Shown piece after piece: positions 1-9,239 of a DNA stretch of 64,000 bases. The stretch comes from RGIG4034 sp045628945. Its GTDB lineage: Bacteria > Bacillota > Clostridia > Lachnospirales > Lachnospiraceae. The number at the start of each line of letters is the position of its first letter. Within the stretch, counting starts at the first letter, position 1. Below the pieces are notes generated by a model. It worked only from the letters and a program-made list of their open reading frames with translations. It had not been told where the DNA came from and did not search any database. Made by a program: the position numbers and the translations under genes. The stretch spans positions 39,859 to 103,858 of the forward strand of contig JAZQQG010000012.1 in assembly GCA_045628945.1 (NCBI GenBank), in the 5' to 3' direction.

Positions 1-450
1 CAGTTCCTCAAGGTTCGGACCGATTAACGGATTGGGTGCAAAACATCCGATATGATCGGTAATCAGCATAAAATCCGCCGGACGCATGGTGGGGTCCAAC
101 CCTCCGGCCGCATTCGTAAGGAATAAAATTTCTACCCCCATCAGCTTCATAAGTCTGGTGGGTAAGACCACATCATGAATATCATAGCCCTCGTAGTAAT
201 GCACTCTTCCTTTCATGCATACCACCGGCACCTCATTCAGGTAACCGAAAATAAACTTACCGGCATGCCCCGGTACCGTGGAGACGGGAAACCCTTCAAT
301 CTCACAGTAAGGAATCTCATATTCCACACGAATATTCTTCGCATAATCGCCGAGACCGGAGCCCAATACAATGCCAACCTTCGGTACAAAATCCGTCTTG
401 CAACGGAGGGAGTCATAGCAATGTAACAATTTCTGATAAACAGGATTCAT
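1..450 (-). CDS. punA: Purine nucleoside phosphorylase, C-terminus beyond window
   Basis: The first 150 residues are visible; the gene runs off the left edge. It is the trimeric (family 2) type, which cleaves purine (deoxy)nucleosides with phosphate to free base and ribose-1-phosphate in the cytosol, a salvage step. Seen: the phosphate-binding GSGLG loop near residue 30, an STVPGHAGKF stretch near residue 55, KGRVHYYEG near residue 80 and the FLTNAAGG motif near residue 112. The ATG at 448-450 has a GGAGAAG ribosome site just upstream and a good promoter behind it. The gene downstream cannot be seen. Confidence 0.93.
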   Translation of the reverse strand, partial: MNPVYQKLLHCYDSLRCKTDFVPKVGIVLGSGLGDYAKNIRVEYEIPYCEIEGFPVSTVPGHAGKFIFGYLNEVPVVCMKGRVHYYEGYDIHDVVLPTRLMKLMGVEILFLTNAAGGLDPTMRPADFMLITDHIGCFAPNPLIGPNLEEL

Positions 451-493
451 ACACTTCTCCTTTCGGATACTTTTGTGTGCAACAGATGTGTTT

Positions 494-522
494 ATTGTAG
501 CATTTTTCCCGCAAAAAAACAA
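494..522 (-). promoter_or_regulatory. Sigma-A type promoter for punA
   Basis: On the minus strand a -35 TTGTTT (517-522) and a -10 TACAAT (494-499) are separated by 17 bases, about 45 bases before the punA start. The -35 lies in the terminator stem of the gene behind it, so the two signals are packed together. Confidence 0.6.
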
Positions 523-555
523 TGAGACTTCCCGATGCGGAAAATCTCATTGTTT
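513..555 (-). terminator. Intrinsic terminator after the pyrophosphatase gene
   Basis: Arms 517-527 and 545-555 form an 11-base-pair perfect stem (AAACAATGAGA with its complement). On the minus strand it is followed by a run of seven T. It ends transcription of the pyrophosphatase gene before punA. Confidence 0.85.
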
Positions 556-575
556 CAAGCAAATTGAATCTAACG

Positions 576-1874
576 CTATACGCCGAGAGAACTGGTAAGT
601 TCCGGCAAAAGTTGTTTTTTACGGCTCATGACTCCGGGCATATCATAGATACCATCCCGAAGCTCTGTGTAGGGAAGATAATGATTGGAACGATACTCCG
701 TGCAAAGAAGCACGCTGTGCTCACGAAGCACATCCGTAACCATAAGCACCGACCAGTCCAGCCCATTTTTCACACGAATCTCCTCCAAAGTCTTCAGATA
801 GACATCCGCATAATCATTTAAGTCATGCAAAGTGGTTACCTCACACTGTCCGATTCCGAATTTCACACCTCGTTCATTGTAGGTCTTAAAGTCTGCCGAA
901 ATCGCCTCTTCGGAATCTCTTGTCTTAAGCCCCTCCATATGTCCGAACATCTTAAGACCGAAATCCTGCAAATCAATCTGACAGATTGCAGCCAGTGCTT
1001 CCGCCGACCAGATATCCACCTTCGTTGTGGTGGGGCTTCGAAGAATCAACGTATCCGATATAATACCGGTCAAGAGAATCTTCGCGGTATCGGGATCCGG
1101 CATGACATGATGTCGCAGAAACATCTGATAGACAATGGTACAGGTGGAACCTAAGGGCTCCGCATCAATGAAAATCGGCAAGTCCGTCTTCACCGCATCG
1201 AGGCGATGATGATCGATAATCTCAACAATATTGGCGGATTCAATTCCGCGAATACTCTGACGCGGCTCATTATGATCCACCAGAATCACACTGTTTCTGG
1301 GAGAACGCAGGAAACATCTTCGGGTAACATAGCCCACATATCCGTTGTCATCAAAAACCGCCAGACCACGCTTTTTCGAAGAAGACAGCTTATTCTTGGC
1401 CTCTTCAAATAAGTCTCCCACATGAATCGGCTTCTCCTGCTCTCGCATAATATCGCGAATCTTAGGGATCGACGACACATTGCCGTGGTTCGATAACTCA
1501 TTCATCACCCAAGAGGTAATATCATCCACACTCAAAAGACCATAGAAGCGTTTTCCTTCGTAGACAGGAATCACGGAAGGATTCGAATCCTTATAGGAAA
1601 GGGCAACCTCCGTCAAGGGCATATCCGCATCCAAACGCTCCGTGGTCGTAAGGAGCACATCCGAAACGCGGGGATAGATATCCTTGCGATACGCAGGTGG
1701 ATTAATCTCAATAAACGCAAAAATTTTCTTCGTATTCTCGCTCAGATGTCCGCAGCGAATAGGAATATAGCGATTTTCGGGATCAATTTTATTCTTAAGG
1801 GCCGCGTAAGCATATGCACTGCATACGCTGTCCAAATCCGGATTACGATGTCCGCAAATAAAAATGTCGCTCAT
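576..1874 (-). CDS. ppaC: Manganese-dependent inorganic pyrophosphatase, family II, with CBS domains
   Basis: Hydrolyses pyrophosphate to two phosphates in the cytosol, pulling biosynthetic reactions forward. Seen: the N-terminal metal motif HRNPDLDS (residues 9-16), two CBS domains at roughly 67-185 inserted in the DHH domain, the DHH motif in EIIDHHRL near residue 220, GSTCTIV near residue 245, and the DHHA2 signature SRKKQ close to the C-terminus. CBS-type family II enzymes are regulated by adenine nucleotides. The DRTGG domain found between the CBS domains in many clostridial homologues is absent, which fits the 432-residue length. It follows the GH74 gene by 24 bases and ends in TAG before a strong terminator. 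The second motif usually reads DHH with Asp in the first position of the N-terminal site as well; here it is HRNPDLDS. Confidence 0.9.
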   Translation of the reverse strand: MSDIFICGHRNPDLDSVCSAYAYAALKNKIDPENRYIPIRCGHLSENTKKIFAFIEINPPAYRKDIYPRVSDVLLTTTERLDADMPLTEVALSYKDSNPSVIPVYEGKRFYGLLSVDDITSWVMNELSNHGNVSSIPKIRDIMREQEKPIHVGDLFEEAKNKLSSSKKRGLAVFDDNGYVGYVTRRCFLRSPRNSVILVDHNEPRQSIRGIESANIVEIIDHHRLDAVKTDLPIFIDAEPLGSTCTIVYQMFLRHHVMPDPDTAKILLTGIISDTLILRSPTTTKVDIWSAEALAAICQIDLQDFGLKMFGHMEGLKTRDSEEAISADFKTYNERGVKFGIGQCEVTTLHDLNDYADVYLKTLEEIRVKNGLDWSVLMVTDVLREHSVLLCTEYRSNHYLPYTELRDGIYDMPGVMSRKKQLLPELTSSLGV

Positions 1875-1898
1875 GGTCTAACCTTCTTATTCTGAGTA

Positions 1899-4229
1899 TT
1901 AAGAACGCTTCGGTTCTCCGTAGAGAACACCTAAAGACCCGGTAGCAAGATAAAATCTTCCCGGTTCCTTGGAATCTCCGTCAATCGACATGATATCACC
2001 GAAGGAATGGGCCCGGTCGTTAATGCGAATCCAGGTTTCCCCTTCATCATGCGATTTGTAGAATCCGTATTCATCATCGATGACACCGCAAATATAGATG
2101 GTTTTCTTTTCACCGATGTAGCGATCCTTCCCCTCCATAATACCAAGTCCGACGCGATATGCAAAGTCGTTTTCGCCGGTAATTCGACGAATGGTTACCG
2201 AATCTTCCTCTTCGTGATAATTCATCTTCCAGAGGCCCTTCGTATCCATTGCAATATAGAATTCACCGGTAACACCGCTGTTGCCGCGAACCTCGCATTT
2301 ATTCCAAACGTCCACAAAACCGAATTCACATACCGGAAGGGGGTCATCCGGCTCGTATTCCCGGAAATTCTCGCCGTAATCCGTGCTGACATAAATCTGC
2401 GAATGCTCGCCGAAGCCATAGAAAAGATTCGGGGTAACGCGGTCTGCAAAAATCTTGATGCGACCGTTCGTAACCGGCTCACCGTTTAAGTTCCACACCT
2501 TGGCAATCTGGAACGTCTCGCCCAGATTGTGACTTACCAAAACCTTATCGACATTCAGATCGCGACCCTCGCTTAAGCCCCACACAAGATTCGTGGAATC
2601 CGAACTCATAGCCACCCATCCGGCATTGATGTTCGGGCTCTCAATCTTCCGTAAAAGAACATCGATGTCCTCCGACAATCCGTAAGGCATGGCAATATGA
2701 CTAAAGGTCTTACACTGATCTTCACTGATGATCAGTCCGCCCTTGGACACACCGGTCCAGTTGCCTCTGGCCGTAACCACCACACGCTCCGGACGATAAT
2801 CGGAATAATCCGCATTTAAGCAGGTGATATAGCGAGCCTTCTGTTCATCCGCAAAGGTATTAATCTTTTTCGCATCGAATTCCTCAAAAGCAAATCCACC
2901 CAGGTCTCCGATTAAATCAATCACATGAACCGGACCGCTCGGCGGAGAATAGAGATTCAAATGAACCGTCTCCTCGATGCCGGTGCAGAAATCCTCAAAA
3001 AAGCATTCCGAAGTACCGATTCTTTGTCCGCGGAACACTCCGGTACCGGTATTGAACAGACACTCCTCCGGGTTAAAGGGATTAAACTTAATATCGCTCA
3101 ACCAGTGAATAATATTGTTGCCGCCGTTATACTCCGGCTTCATATATTCGGTATGGAACTCCATCCGGCCGATGTCCAGTTCATGCAGAATCGGCGTCCA
3201 GGTTTTCCCGTAATCTTCACTCAAAAAAACATAATCTCCGTCCCAACGGGTCAATGTGGACGTCAGTAAGCGCCCCGGCTTCGTTAAGCAAGACGAAATA
3301 CCGCCAAAGCCAAAATCATAGTCCGCATTTCGATCCGTTTCCCCGGGAATTAACGGCGTAATATCCTCAAAATGTCCCAGAATTCCGTCTGCGTCAATGG
3401 GATAACGAATCACACGTCCGGCCAAAAGATCCCCGCCGTCGCAGCTATACCCTTCATCCACCACATAACAGTATTTTCCGGTATTCGAAAGGGTAACATA
3501 GAGGTAACGCCCGTCATAATCGTAACGTTCACCCACATAGCCCGGTAAAAGAGAACCTGCCACCGTATGATTTTTTGGCTGCGTAAGCTTCGTAAAGGTC
3601 TTCGCATTATCGTAGGAAACAAACAGGCTGTCCCCTCGAATATTGTCATAGCGCTTCGTCGTTACTCCGGCTGTAGCCACAACAATCGCCCCGTTTACGG
3701 GAGAAACCCAAACAAAGGTCAAATATCGTTCTCCGCAGATGTCGATAGACTCCCAGGTCTTGCCACGATCTTTTGTAATCAAAAGTCCGTTACGTTGCGA
3801 CGCAAAATAGAGAATATTCGGGTCAAAAGGATCGACAACCAGTCGGAAACCGCAACCTCGACCGTTAAAATTTCCGTGAACCGTACAGGGAATCGTCTCA
3901 TAACGAAAGGTTTCCCCATAATCCTCCGAAATGCATAGCATTCCGTCACGACGCTCTTCGTTCAAACCACACGCAATATAGAGCACATTCGGTCTGGATT
4001 CGTCCAGAGCGATTGCACTCGGATAAGTCTCGCTTAATTCAAACATGGTAACATGATGAATGAGCGAAATCCATTTCTTCTCTTCAAAGGAATATCGATA
4101 AACTCCACCGATATCGGTACGGCAATAGAGAATGTTCGGAACCTTGCGATTGTACACAAAGCCGGTAACATATCCACCACCCGGAATCTCGATGTTACGA
4201 TATTCGTACTTCTCTGTAATGACCGACAT
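1899..4229 (-). CDS. GH74 family xyloglucanase-like protein, cytosolic
   Basis: A 776-residue beta-propeller protein of the GH74 type, the family of endo- and exo-acting xyloglucanases. Seen: the GH74 opening GGGYVTGFVYNRKVPNILY followed by RTDIGGVYRY near residue 38 (its Asp matches one catalytic acid of the family), many BNR-type repeats (for example SEDYGETF, TKDRGKTWES, SEDYGKTW, STDYGENF, SHDEGETW), and IGDLGGF near residue 415, which matches the second catalytic region. There is no signal peptide or membrane segment, so it should act in the cytosol on imported xyloglucan oligosaccharides. No transporter or other xyloglucan enzyme is adjacent. It appears to be co-transcribed with the pyrophosphatase gene. 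Substrate is inferred from family only. Confidence 0.8.
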   Translation of the reverse strand: MSVITEKYEYRNIEIPGGGYVTGFVYNRKVPNILYCRTDIGGVYRYSFEEKKWISLIHHVTMFELSETYPSAIALDESRPNVLYIACGLNEERRDGMLCISEDYGETFRYETIPCTVHGNFNGRGCGFRLVVDPFDPNILYFASQRNGLLITKDRGKTWESIDICGERYLTFVWVSPVNGAIVVATAGVTTKRYDNIRGDSLFVSYDNAKTFTKLTQPKNHTVAGSLLPGYVGERYDYDGRYLYVTLSNTGKYCYVVDEGYSCDGGDLLAGRVIRYPIDADGILGHFEDITPLIPGETDRNADYDFGFGGISSCLTKPGRLLTSTLTRWDGDYVFLSEDYGKTWTPILHELDIGRMEFHTEYMKPEYNGGNNIIHWLSDIKFNPFNPEECLFNTGTGVFRGQRIGTSECFFEDFCTGIEETVHLNLYSPPSGPVHVIDLIGDLGGFAFEEFDAKKINTFADEQKARYITCLNADYSDYRPERVVVTARGNWTGVSKGGLIISEDQCKTFSHIAMPYGLSEDIDVLLRKIESPNINAGWVAMSSDSTNLVWGLSEGRDLNVDKVLVSHNLGETFQIAKVWNLNGEPVTNGRIKIFADRVTPNLFYGFGEHSQIYVSTDYGENFREYEPDDPLPVCEFGFVDVWNKCEVRGNSGVTGEFYIAMDTKGLWKMNYHEEEDSVTIRRITGENDFAYRVGLGIMEGKDRYIGEKKTIYICGVIDDEYGFYKSHDEGETWIRINDRAHSFGDIMSIDGDSKEPGRFYLATGSLGVLYGEPKRS

Positions 4230-4339
4230 TCGAGTTCCCTCATGATCTTTCTCGATAGTTTAATAATACGAGTCGTACCCCCAAATAGAAACATGCATTT
4301 TTAGCAACAAATTGCATGTACTTTTTGAAAAAGTAGGAT

Positions 4340-4368
4340 TTGTTTTTTCTTAATAAATACGATATAAT
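4340..4368 (+). promoter_or_regulatory. Promoter of the ABC/zinc-ribbon operon
   Basis: TTGTTT (4340-4345), 17-base spacer, TATAAT (4363-4368). It lies in the AT-rich gap between the divergent GH74 gene and the ABC ATPase gene, 33 bases before the ATG at 4402, which has a CGGAG ribosome site. Confidence 0.7.
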
Positions 4369-4401
4369 ATGCCTAATATATGTTGAACGGAGTGTACCCT
4401 T

Positions 4402-5076
4402 ATGTTGGTAGCGAACGGGATTGGGTTTTCCTACCGAAACAAGCAGGTCCTTCATGCGCTGAATCTGACGGTTCATCCCGGGGATTTTGTCTGCATTGTC
4501 GGTCGCAACGGTTGCGGTAAAACAACGCTTCTGTCCATCCTTTCCGGATCGGTTCGTCCGACCGTCGGAGAATTGTTTTATCAGGGAGTGAACACTGCTT
4601 CCGCTCCCGATGTATTCTTGAATCAGATTGGCTATGTGCCCCAGGAGAATCCGATTCTCGGAGATTTAAGCGTCTATGACAATCTTCGCTTCTGGTTTCA
4701 TGGGAACGCCGCCGAGCTGGACGTCATTCTTAAGGAGCCGATTTTCTTAAGTCTCGGTATTCAGGAATTGTTAAAAAGCAAAGCCTCCAAGCTGTCCGGT
4801 GGTCAGAAGAAAAAAGTAAATATCGCCGGAGCGCTCATCAATCATCCATCGATTCTGATTCTGGACGAGCCCTCTTCTTCCCTGGATGTCTGTATGAAAC
4901 AGGAGATTTCCAATTTTCTGCAGACCTTTCATTCCATCGGAGGAACCATCATTTTAGCCTCGCATGAAGAATCCGAGTTAATGATCAGCAATCAGATTTT
5001 TGTAATGAAGGATGGTTTTTTAACCCAGGTAACCGGAACCGTAAATCGGAATTCGTTACTGTCCTTACTGATGTAA
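4402..5076 (+). CDS. ABC transporter ATP-binding protein
   Basis: A 224-residue single nucleotide-binding domain. Seen: Walker A GRNGCGKTT near residues 34-42, a Q-loop at YVPQENP near residue 77, the signature LSGGQKKK near residue 131, Walker B ILILDEPSS near residue 151 and a switch His in LASHEESEL near residue 190. It energises transport by hydrolysing ATP on the cytosolic face of the membrane. The likely partners are the two permeases at 7126-9239 in the same run, with the zinc-ribbon protein between. The substrate cannot be read from sequence. The short size and two ABC-2-like permeases suggest an exporter. Confidence 0.88.
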   Translation: MLVANGIGFSYRNKQVLHALNLTVHPGDFVCIVGRNGCGKTTLLSILSGSVRPTVGELFYQGVNTASAPDVFLNQIGYVPQENPILGDLSVYDNLRFWFHGNAAELDVILKEPIFLSLGIQELLKSKASKLSGGQKKKVNIAGALINHPSILILDEPSSSLDVCMKQEISNFLQTFHSIGGTIILASHEESELMISNQIFVMKDGFLTQVTGTVNRNSLLSLLM

Positions 5077-5142
5077 GAAACCGTTTCAACACCCAAACCT
5101 TTTTTGCAAATTCTATAAGAAATCGTATAAAGGAGAATCACT

Positions 5143-7095
5143 ATGAATTGTATCAAATGTGGAACACCTCTTCCGGACGGTGCAGCTTTCTGCGGTACCT
5201 GCGGAGCTTCTCAGACCGCACCCGCTCCTACCGCCAATCCGGCGCCTGCAATGCAACCCCAGCCTATGGTTCAGCCTCAGGCTCCTGTAATGCAGCCTCA
5301 ACCTATGGTTCAGCCTCAGGCTCCTGCAATGCAACCCCAGCCTATGGTTCAGCCGCAGGTTCAGTACCAGCCTCAGGCTCCTGCAATGCAGCCCCAGCCT
5401 ATGGTTCAGCCTCAGGTTCAGTATCAGCCTCAGGCTCCTGCAATGCAGCCCCAGCCCAACTTCAATGCTCCCTACGGTCAGCAGATGAACAACGGATTTG
5501 GTCAGCCGATGTACAATCAGGCTTCCGCTCCTGCGACTCCCGGCACGGTTCCTCCCAAGAAGAGCCACAAGGGCTTAATCATTGCGCTGATCAGTATTGC
5601 CGTGGTGATCATTGCAGGTCTTCTGGTCTTCTTCTTGGTAATCAAACCGAACATGGACAAAAAGAAGAAATCGAAAAAGAATGACTTCAACGTGACGATG
5701 AACGTCGAGAACGAAGGCATCAATAAGCTTATGGCCGGTGCAAACAATACCTTAATTGCCCAGAATAAAAACAACAGCATTACAAAGTTTTCTTCTCTTG
5801 CCAATACGGTAAAGGAAACTCCTATGGAGACTTCCGTAAGTTTACAGATTTCCGGAAACAGCATGTCTTCCATGTTGACCGGTCTTGGCATCACGAATGC
5901 AAGATTTATTAGCGATCCTTCCACCGGTCATTTCTCTTTCGCTTCCGGTATCAGTTATGCATCCGTTGAGATGCTTGACTTCGAGATTACCTACACCGAG
6001 AAGGGTCTTGCCCTTGCAAGCGATGATCTTTTTGACGGCTATGTATATGTATCTCCCGATGATATGGCAGATCTGATGGAAACTGCACAGGGTCTTATGA
6101 GTGGCGCCGGTCTCGGAACCTCGATTCCCGGCGGCTATGACGATTATGATTATTATGAATATGATGGAGCGGTTCCTCAGACTCCTATGGATGCCATGGA
6201 GATTCTTGGCGACATCGGAGATGACCTGGATGATTATGTGCAGGATGTACTGGATTGTTTTGCAGATTTATTAAACCGCACCACCATGACGGAGCTTTCC
6301 TCGAAGATGATTGGCAGTCGTTCTGCCGAAGGGTATCGTCTGACGGTTACCAAAGCCAACATCGCAACCTTTATGAAAGAAATGGTTGAAGTGCTTCGCA
6401 AGGATTTTGGCAAATATGTAGAGGAAGAAATGTTAGCCGAGTTGACCTTACCGGAGAATCTGGCAGACGACCTTTTTGATATTAATGTGGATATGTACAT
6501 CGATTCCGACGGAAACCTCCTTGGTCTCTACTTACAGCAGATTTCCGAGGATCTCCCGATCTGGTTTAATCTGGAATTTACCGGTGAAAACGAGCCCTCC
6601 GATCATATGGAATTCACTTTATATCTTGGCGGCTATGATAAGTTCCTTCGTATGGTTGCCCAGACCTATGCGGTGAATGACGGAACCACTTCCGAATTCT
6701 ATATTGTTGACCAGAATCTTACCCGTTATCAGAATTCAACCGTTGACTTCTTCCTTACCGTTACCGAAATGAACAACGGTGATTTTGTAATGAATCTGGG
6801 TGTCATGGATGATATGTACTATTTGAATTTCAGTGGAAACTATGCCGATCGTAATGACGGATCTTCTAATTTAGAAATCTATGCCCTGACGATTGGTTTC
6901 GGTAGCGAATATATTTCCTTCCAGGGTTCTGTGGATTCGAAGCCCTTCACAGGTTCGATTAAAACCCCTTCCGGCAAGGGATGGAATATTCGAGAGCTTA
7001 CAGAGGATGAGGCATTATTCGAGCAGTTTATGACCGAAGTACAGCAGAATATTATGAGCAATCCTGTATTCTCTTCTTTCATGTCCATGTATTAA
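5143..7095 (+). CDS. Zinc-ribbon, Pro/Gln-repeat, single-pass membrane protein of unknown function
   Basis: A 650-residue protein. Seen in order: a cytosolic zinc ribbon with CIKC (residues 3-6) and CGTC (17-20); a Pro/Gln/Met-rich repeat region at about 36-105; a Lys-rich turn; one membrane segment at about 143-167; a basic stretch KKKKSKK; and about 475 external residues, Asp-rich with no domain I recognise. Topology is zinc ribbon inside, large domain outside. The external part has several Ser/Met-rich segments and an acidic Tyr/Asp patch near residues 330-345. It sits between an ABC ATPase and two permeases, all in one direction, with an AAGGAG ribosome site. It may be a sensor, substrate-binding or scaffold subunit of that ABC system; this is inferred from position only. 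Confidence 0.75.
   Translation: MNCIKCGTPLPDGAAFCGTCGASQTAPAPTANPAPAMQPQPMVQPQAPVMQPQPMVQPQAPAMQPQPMVQPQVQYQPQAPAMQPQPMVQPQVQYQPQAPAMQPQPNFNAPYGQQMNNGFGQPMYNQASAPATPGTVPPKKSHKGLIIALISIAVVIIAGLLVFFLVIKPNMDKKKKSKKNDFNVTMNVENEGINKLMAGANNTLIAQNKNNSITKFSSLANTVKETPMETSVSLQISGNSMSSMLTGLGITNARFISDPSTGHFSFASGISYASVEMLDFEITYTEKGLALASDDLFDGYVYVSPDDMADLMETAQGLMSGAGLGTSIPGGYDDYDYYEYDGAVPQTPMDAMEILGDIGDDLDDYVQDVLDCFADLLNRTTMTELSSKMIGSRSAEGYRLTVTKANIATFMKEMVEVLRKDFGKYVEEEMLAELTLPENLADDLFDINVDMYIDSDGNLLGLYLQQISEDLPIWFNLEFTGENEPSDHMEFTLYLGGYDKFLRMVAQTYAVNDGTTSEFYIVDQNLTRYQNSTVDFFLTVTEMNNGDFVMNLGVMDDMYYLNFSGNYADRNDGSSNLEIYALTIGFGSEYISFQGSVDSKPFTGSIKTPSGKGWNIRELTEDEALFEQFMTEVQQNIMSNPVFSSFMSMY
5251..5457 (+). 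repeat. In-gene tandem repeats coding for MQPQPMVQPQ units
   Basis: Two 13-residue units (MQPQPMVQPQAP plus one residue) are followed by two 19-residue units (MQPQPMVQPQVQYQPQAPA) and a partial unit. The DNA copies differ at only a few third positions (for example CAACCC versus CAGCCC), so the array is recent or kept uniform by recombination. Copy number could vary between strains. Confidence 0.9.
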
Positions 7096-7125
7096 TGATT
7101 TGATTTGGAGTGATCAATACCAACA

Positions 7126-8238
7126 ATGCACTTCTTTTATATTGAGAGTAAACGTTTTTTACAATCGATATGGATTATACTTGCAGGAGCAGTTGCGCTA
7201 TTCATTATGATTGGCGCAATTGCTTTTTGTACGTATTCTTATCTATCCGACGGGGATGAGGTTTCTTCGGTCGGTATCGGCGTGGTTACCGGTTCCGAGG
7301 AAGAAGACTTCTATTCTCTTCTGATTGTGAATTCCTTTGAGGCCGGAAAAGATTATTACAATTTCGTAATCTATGACACGGAAGAGGCAGGACTTGCTGC
7401 CCTTGAGGATGGTAAAATTCTTGGACTGATCGTTGCCCCCGACGACCTGATGGAGGCCGTTATGTATGGGGATGAGGTTCATGCCAAAATCTATTACAGC
7501 ACCATCTCCTCTTCTTACGGAATCCTCTTAAGAGAATTTGCCGAGTCCGGCGCCAGAGTACTGCAAGCGGCCCAGGCAGAGGTCTATGCCGTCTATGACG
7601 TATATACAGACCTGTCCGCTTTAGGAATTACGCCCGGAATGAAACGCTCCGAGATCATTGATATGATTGACGTAACCAACCTGCGCTACGCCTTCCAGAT
7701 GGACGAGCTCTACGATGTGTCAACCATTACCGCACAGAATAACATCGACTACCAGTCGTTCTATACTACTGCCGCCGTTGTGGCAATTCTGGCATTTTTA
7801 GGCTTGTTTTTCAGTGCCTTTCTTGTATATCCCAATCAGGCATTCATCAGCAAAGTCCGTGTCTGTCGACATTGGAGACTGAAAGATCTGGCTTGTCGTT
7901 TCACCTTCGTTTTCGGCTTCTACCTTGTATTCGAATTCCTTCTTTTGCCGCTTTTCCATGTTTTTCTACAAAAGGGAAGTCTTTCGAAATTATTGGGAAG
8001 CGCCGGATTCTATGCAGGTCTTGTGGGAAGCGCCCTTTTCTTTTCCCTTACCATCCTGCTTCTGTTTGAGACGATTCATGCAACAGGCCCTGCAATTTTC
8101 AGTTATCTGCTGGTCATTCTGGTTCTTATGACCCTTTCAGGCTTCATTATTCCTTATGCATTTATGGGCCGCGGACTTCGAATCCTCTATCCCTATATGC
8201 CTTACCACATTATTCAGGAGTACATTCGCTTATTATGA
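7126..8238 (+). CDS. ABC-2 type permease, first subunit
   Basis: A 370-residue membrane protein: one membrane segment at about 12-36, an external domain of about 175 residues, then four or five membrane segments from about residue 212 to the end. This layout (one helix, a large outside loop, a C-terminal helix bundle) is common in ABC-2 exporters of the YhgE/DrrB-like kind. It probably forms the channel with the next gene, powered by the ATPase at 4402. The start ATG has a weak ribosome site (TTGGAGTGA). It overlaps the next gene by four bases (ATGA), so translation is likely coupled. The cargo is unknown. Confidence 0.75.
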   Translation: MHFFYIESKRFLQSIWIILAGAVALFIMIGAIAFCTYSYLSDGDEVSSVGIGVVTGSEEEDFYSLLIVNSFEAGKDYYNFVIYDTEEAGLAALEDGKILGLIVAPDDLMEAVMYGDEVHAKIYYSTISSSYGILLREFAESGARVLQAAQAEVYAVYDVYTDLSALGITPGMKRSEIIDMIDVTNLRYAFQMDELYDVSTITAQNNIDYQSFYTTAAVVAILAFLGLFFSAFLVYPNQAFISKVRVCRHWRLKDLACRFTFVFGFYLVFEFLLLPLFHVFLQKGSLSKLLGSAGFYAGLVGSALFFSLTILLLFETIHATGPAIFSYLLVILVLMTLSGFIIPYAFMGRGLRILYPYMPYHIIQEYIRLL

Positions 8239-9239
8239 GAATCCTAGTGAAATCCATTCTTCATAAGCCCTCCTTTTTCATCGTATTGCTCTTAATGCCC
8301 TTGCTCACCGCATTTGCATTAAATTATACGAAGACCAACGGAGTCATTCTTCATTACGGCTACACCTGGGAAGGTGAGCCTACTTCGGATGTCATGAAAA
8401 CCTTCCGTGAAAAATTGGATACCTATCACGGTCTTTGTGTTTTTGATTATTACACGAATGAAGAGGATATGCGAATCGACATCTCCTCCGGCCGACTTGA
8501 GGGCGGTTATCGCATTCCCGGCGACTTAAGCGAAAGAATCCTGGCCGGTCGTAATCGTCATTCCATTCAGGTGTTCATCAATCACAATACCACCACCTAT
8601 AAAGTCATTGATATGACGCTCTTCGGCTTGTTTTTTGAACCGTTTTCTCTGTCTGTTGCGGAGGATCTGCTTCTATCCAGAGTATCGGATTCGGTAAATC
8701 TCGATCTCTACGAGGACAGTTTTGACTATTACGGTGGTGAAGGTTCCACCTTCCATTTCGATTTCTATGAGGGTGCCTCTGCCGAAGTTTCTTCCTCCAG
8801 ACTTGTATTTATCGGATATTTATCCACGCTCCTTGTTTTGTGTATCTTTTTCTTGGTCATGGCAGGATATCTGAATTACAATTCTCCGTCCCTTGCACAG
8901 GTAAAGCTTCGTATTCCCTATGGAAAGTCCTTGCTTTTTTATCTGCAATATATGTCCGTTTATCTGGGAAGCGCCTTTCTTATGGGCGGTATCTGCTTAA
9001 ATATTGCAAAAAAACAAGATGCAGGAATCTTAATCCTGCACCTTGCTCTCTATCTCGTTATTCTTTTGGTACTTCTTGCACTGTTCTACCTTCTTAAGGT
9101 AAGCAACCGTGTAATTATCCTTCTGTTACCGAGCTATACGCTGTTAAATTGCCTGTTCTGTCCGGCAATCTTCGACTTAAGCGCCTATATCCCGGTACTG
9201 TCTCCCATCAAGTATTTCCTGATTGTTTCTCTGTTTTAA
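8235..9239 (+). CDS. ABC-2 type permease, second subunit
   Basis: A 334-residue membrane protein with the same plan as its upstream neighbour: one helix at about 10-30, an external region of roughly 160 residues, then five helices from about residue 193. The two permeases are divergent in sequence but equal in topology, so a heterodimeric exporter is likely. It starts in the ATGA overlap with the previous gene. Its TAA stop shares the palindrome TTAA with the stop of the convergent kinase gene, and no terminator hairpin was seen between them. Confidence 0.72.
   Translation: MRILVKSILHKPSFFIVLLLMPLLTAFALNYTKTNGVILHYGYTWEGEPTSDVMKTFREKLDTYHGLCVFDYYTNEEDMRIDISSGRLEGGYRIPGDLSERILAGRNRHSIQVFINHNTTTYKVIDMTLFGLFFEPFSLSVAEDLLLSRVSDSVNLDLYEDSFDYYGGEGSTFHFDFYEGASAEVSSSRLVFIGYLSTLLVLCIFFLVMAGYLNYNSPSLAQVKLRIPYGKSLLFYLQYMSVYLGSAFLMGGICLNIAKKQDAGILILHLALYLVILLVLLALFYLLKVSNRVIILLLPSYTLLNCLFCPAIFDLSAYIPVLSPIKYFLIVSLF

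Noticed and set aside
5251..5457. CRISPR-like repeated array
   Set aside because: The repeats are in-frame coding units without unique spacers, and no cas gene is near.
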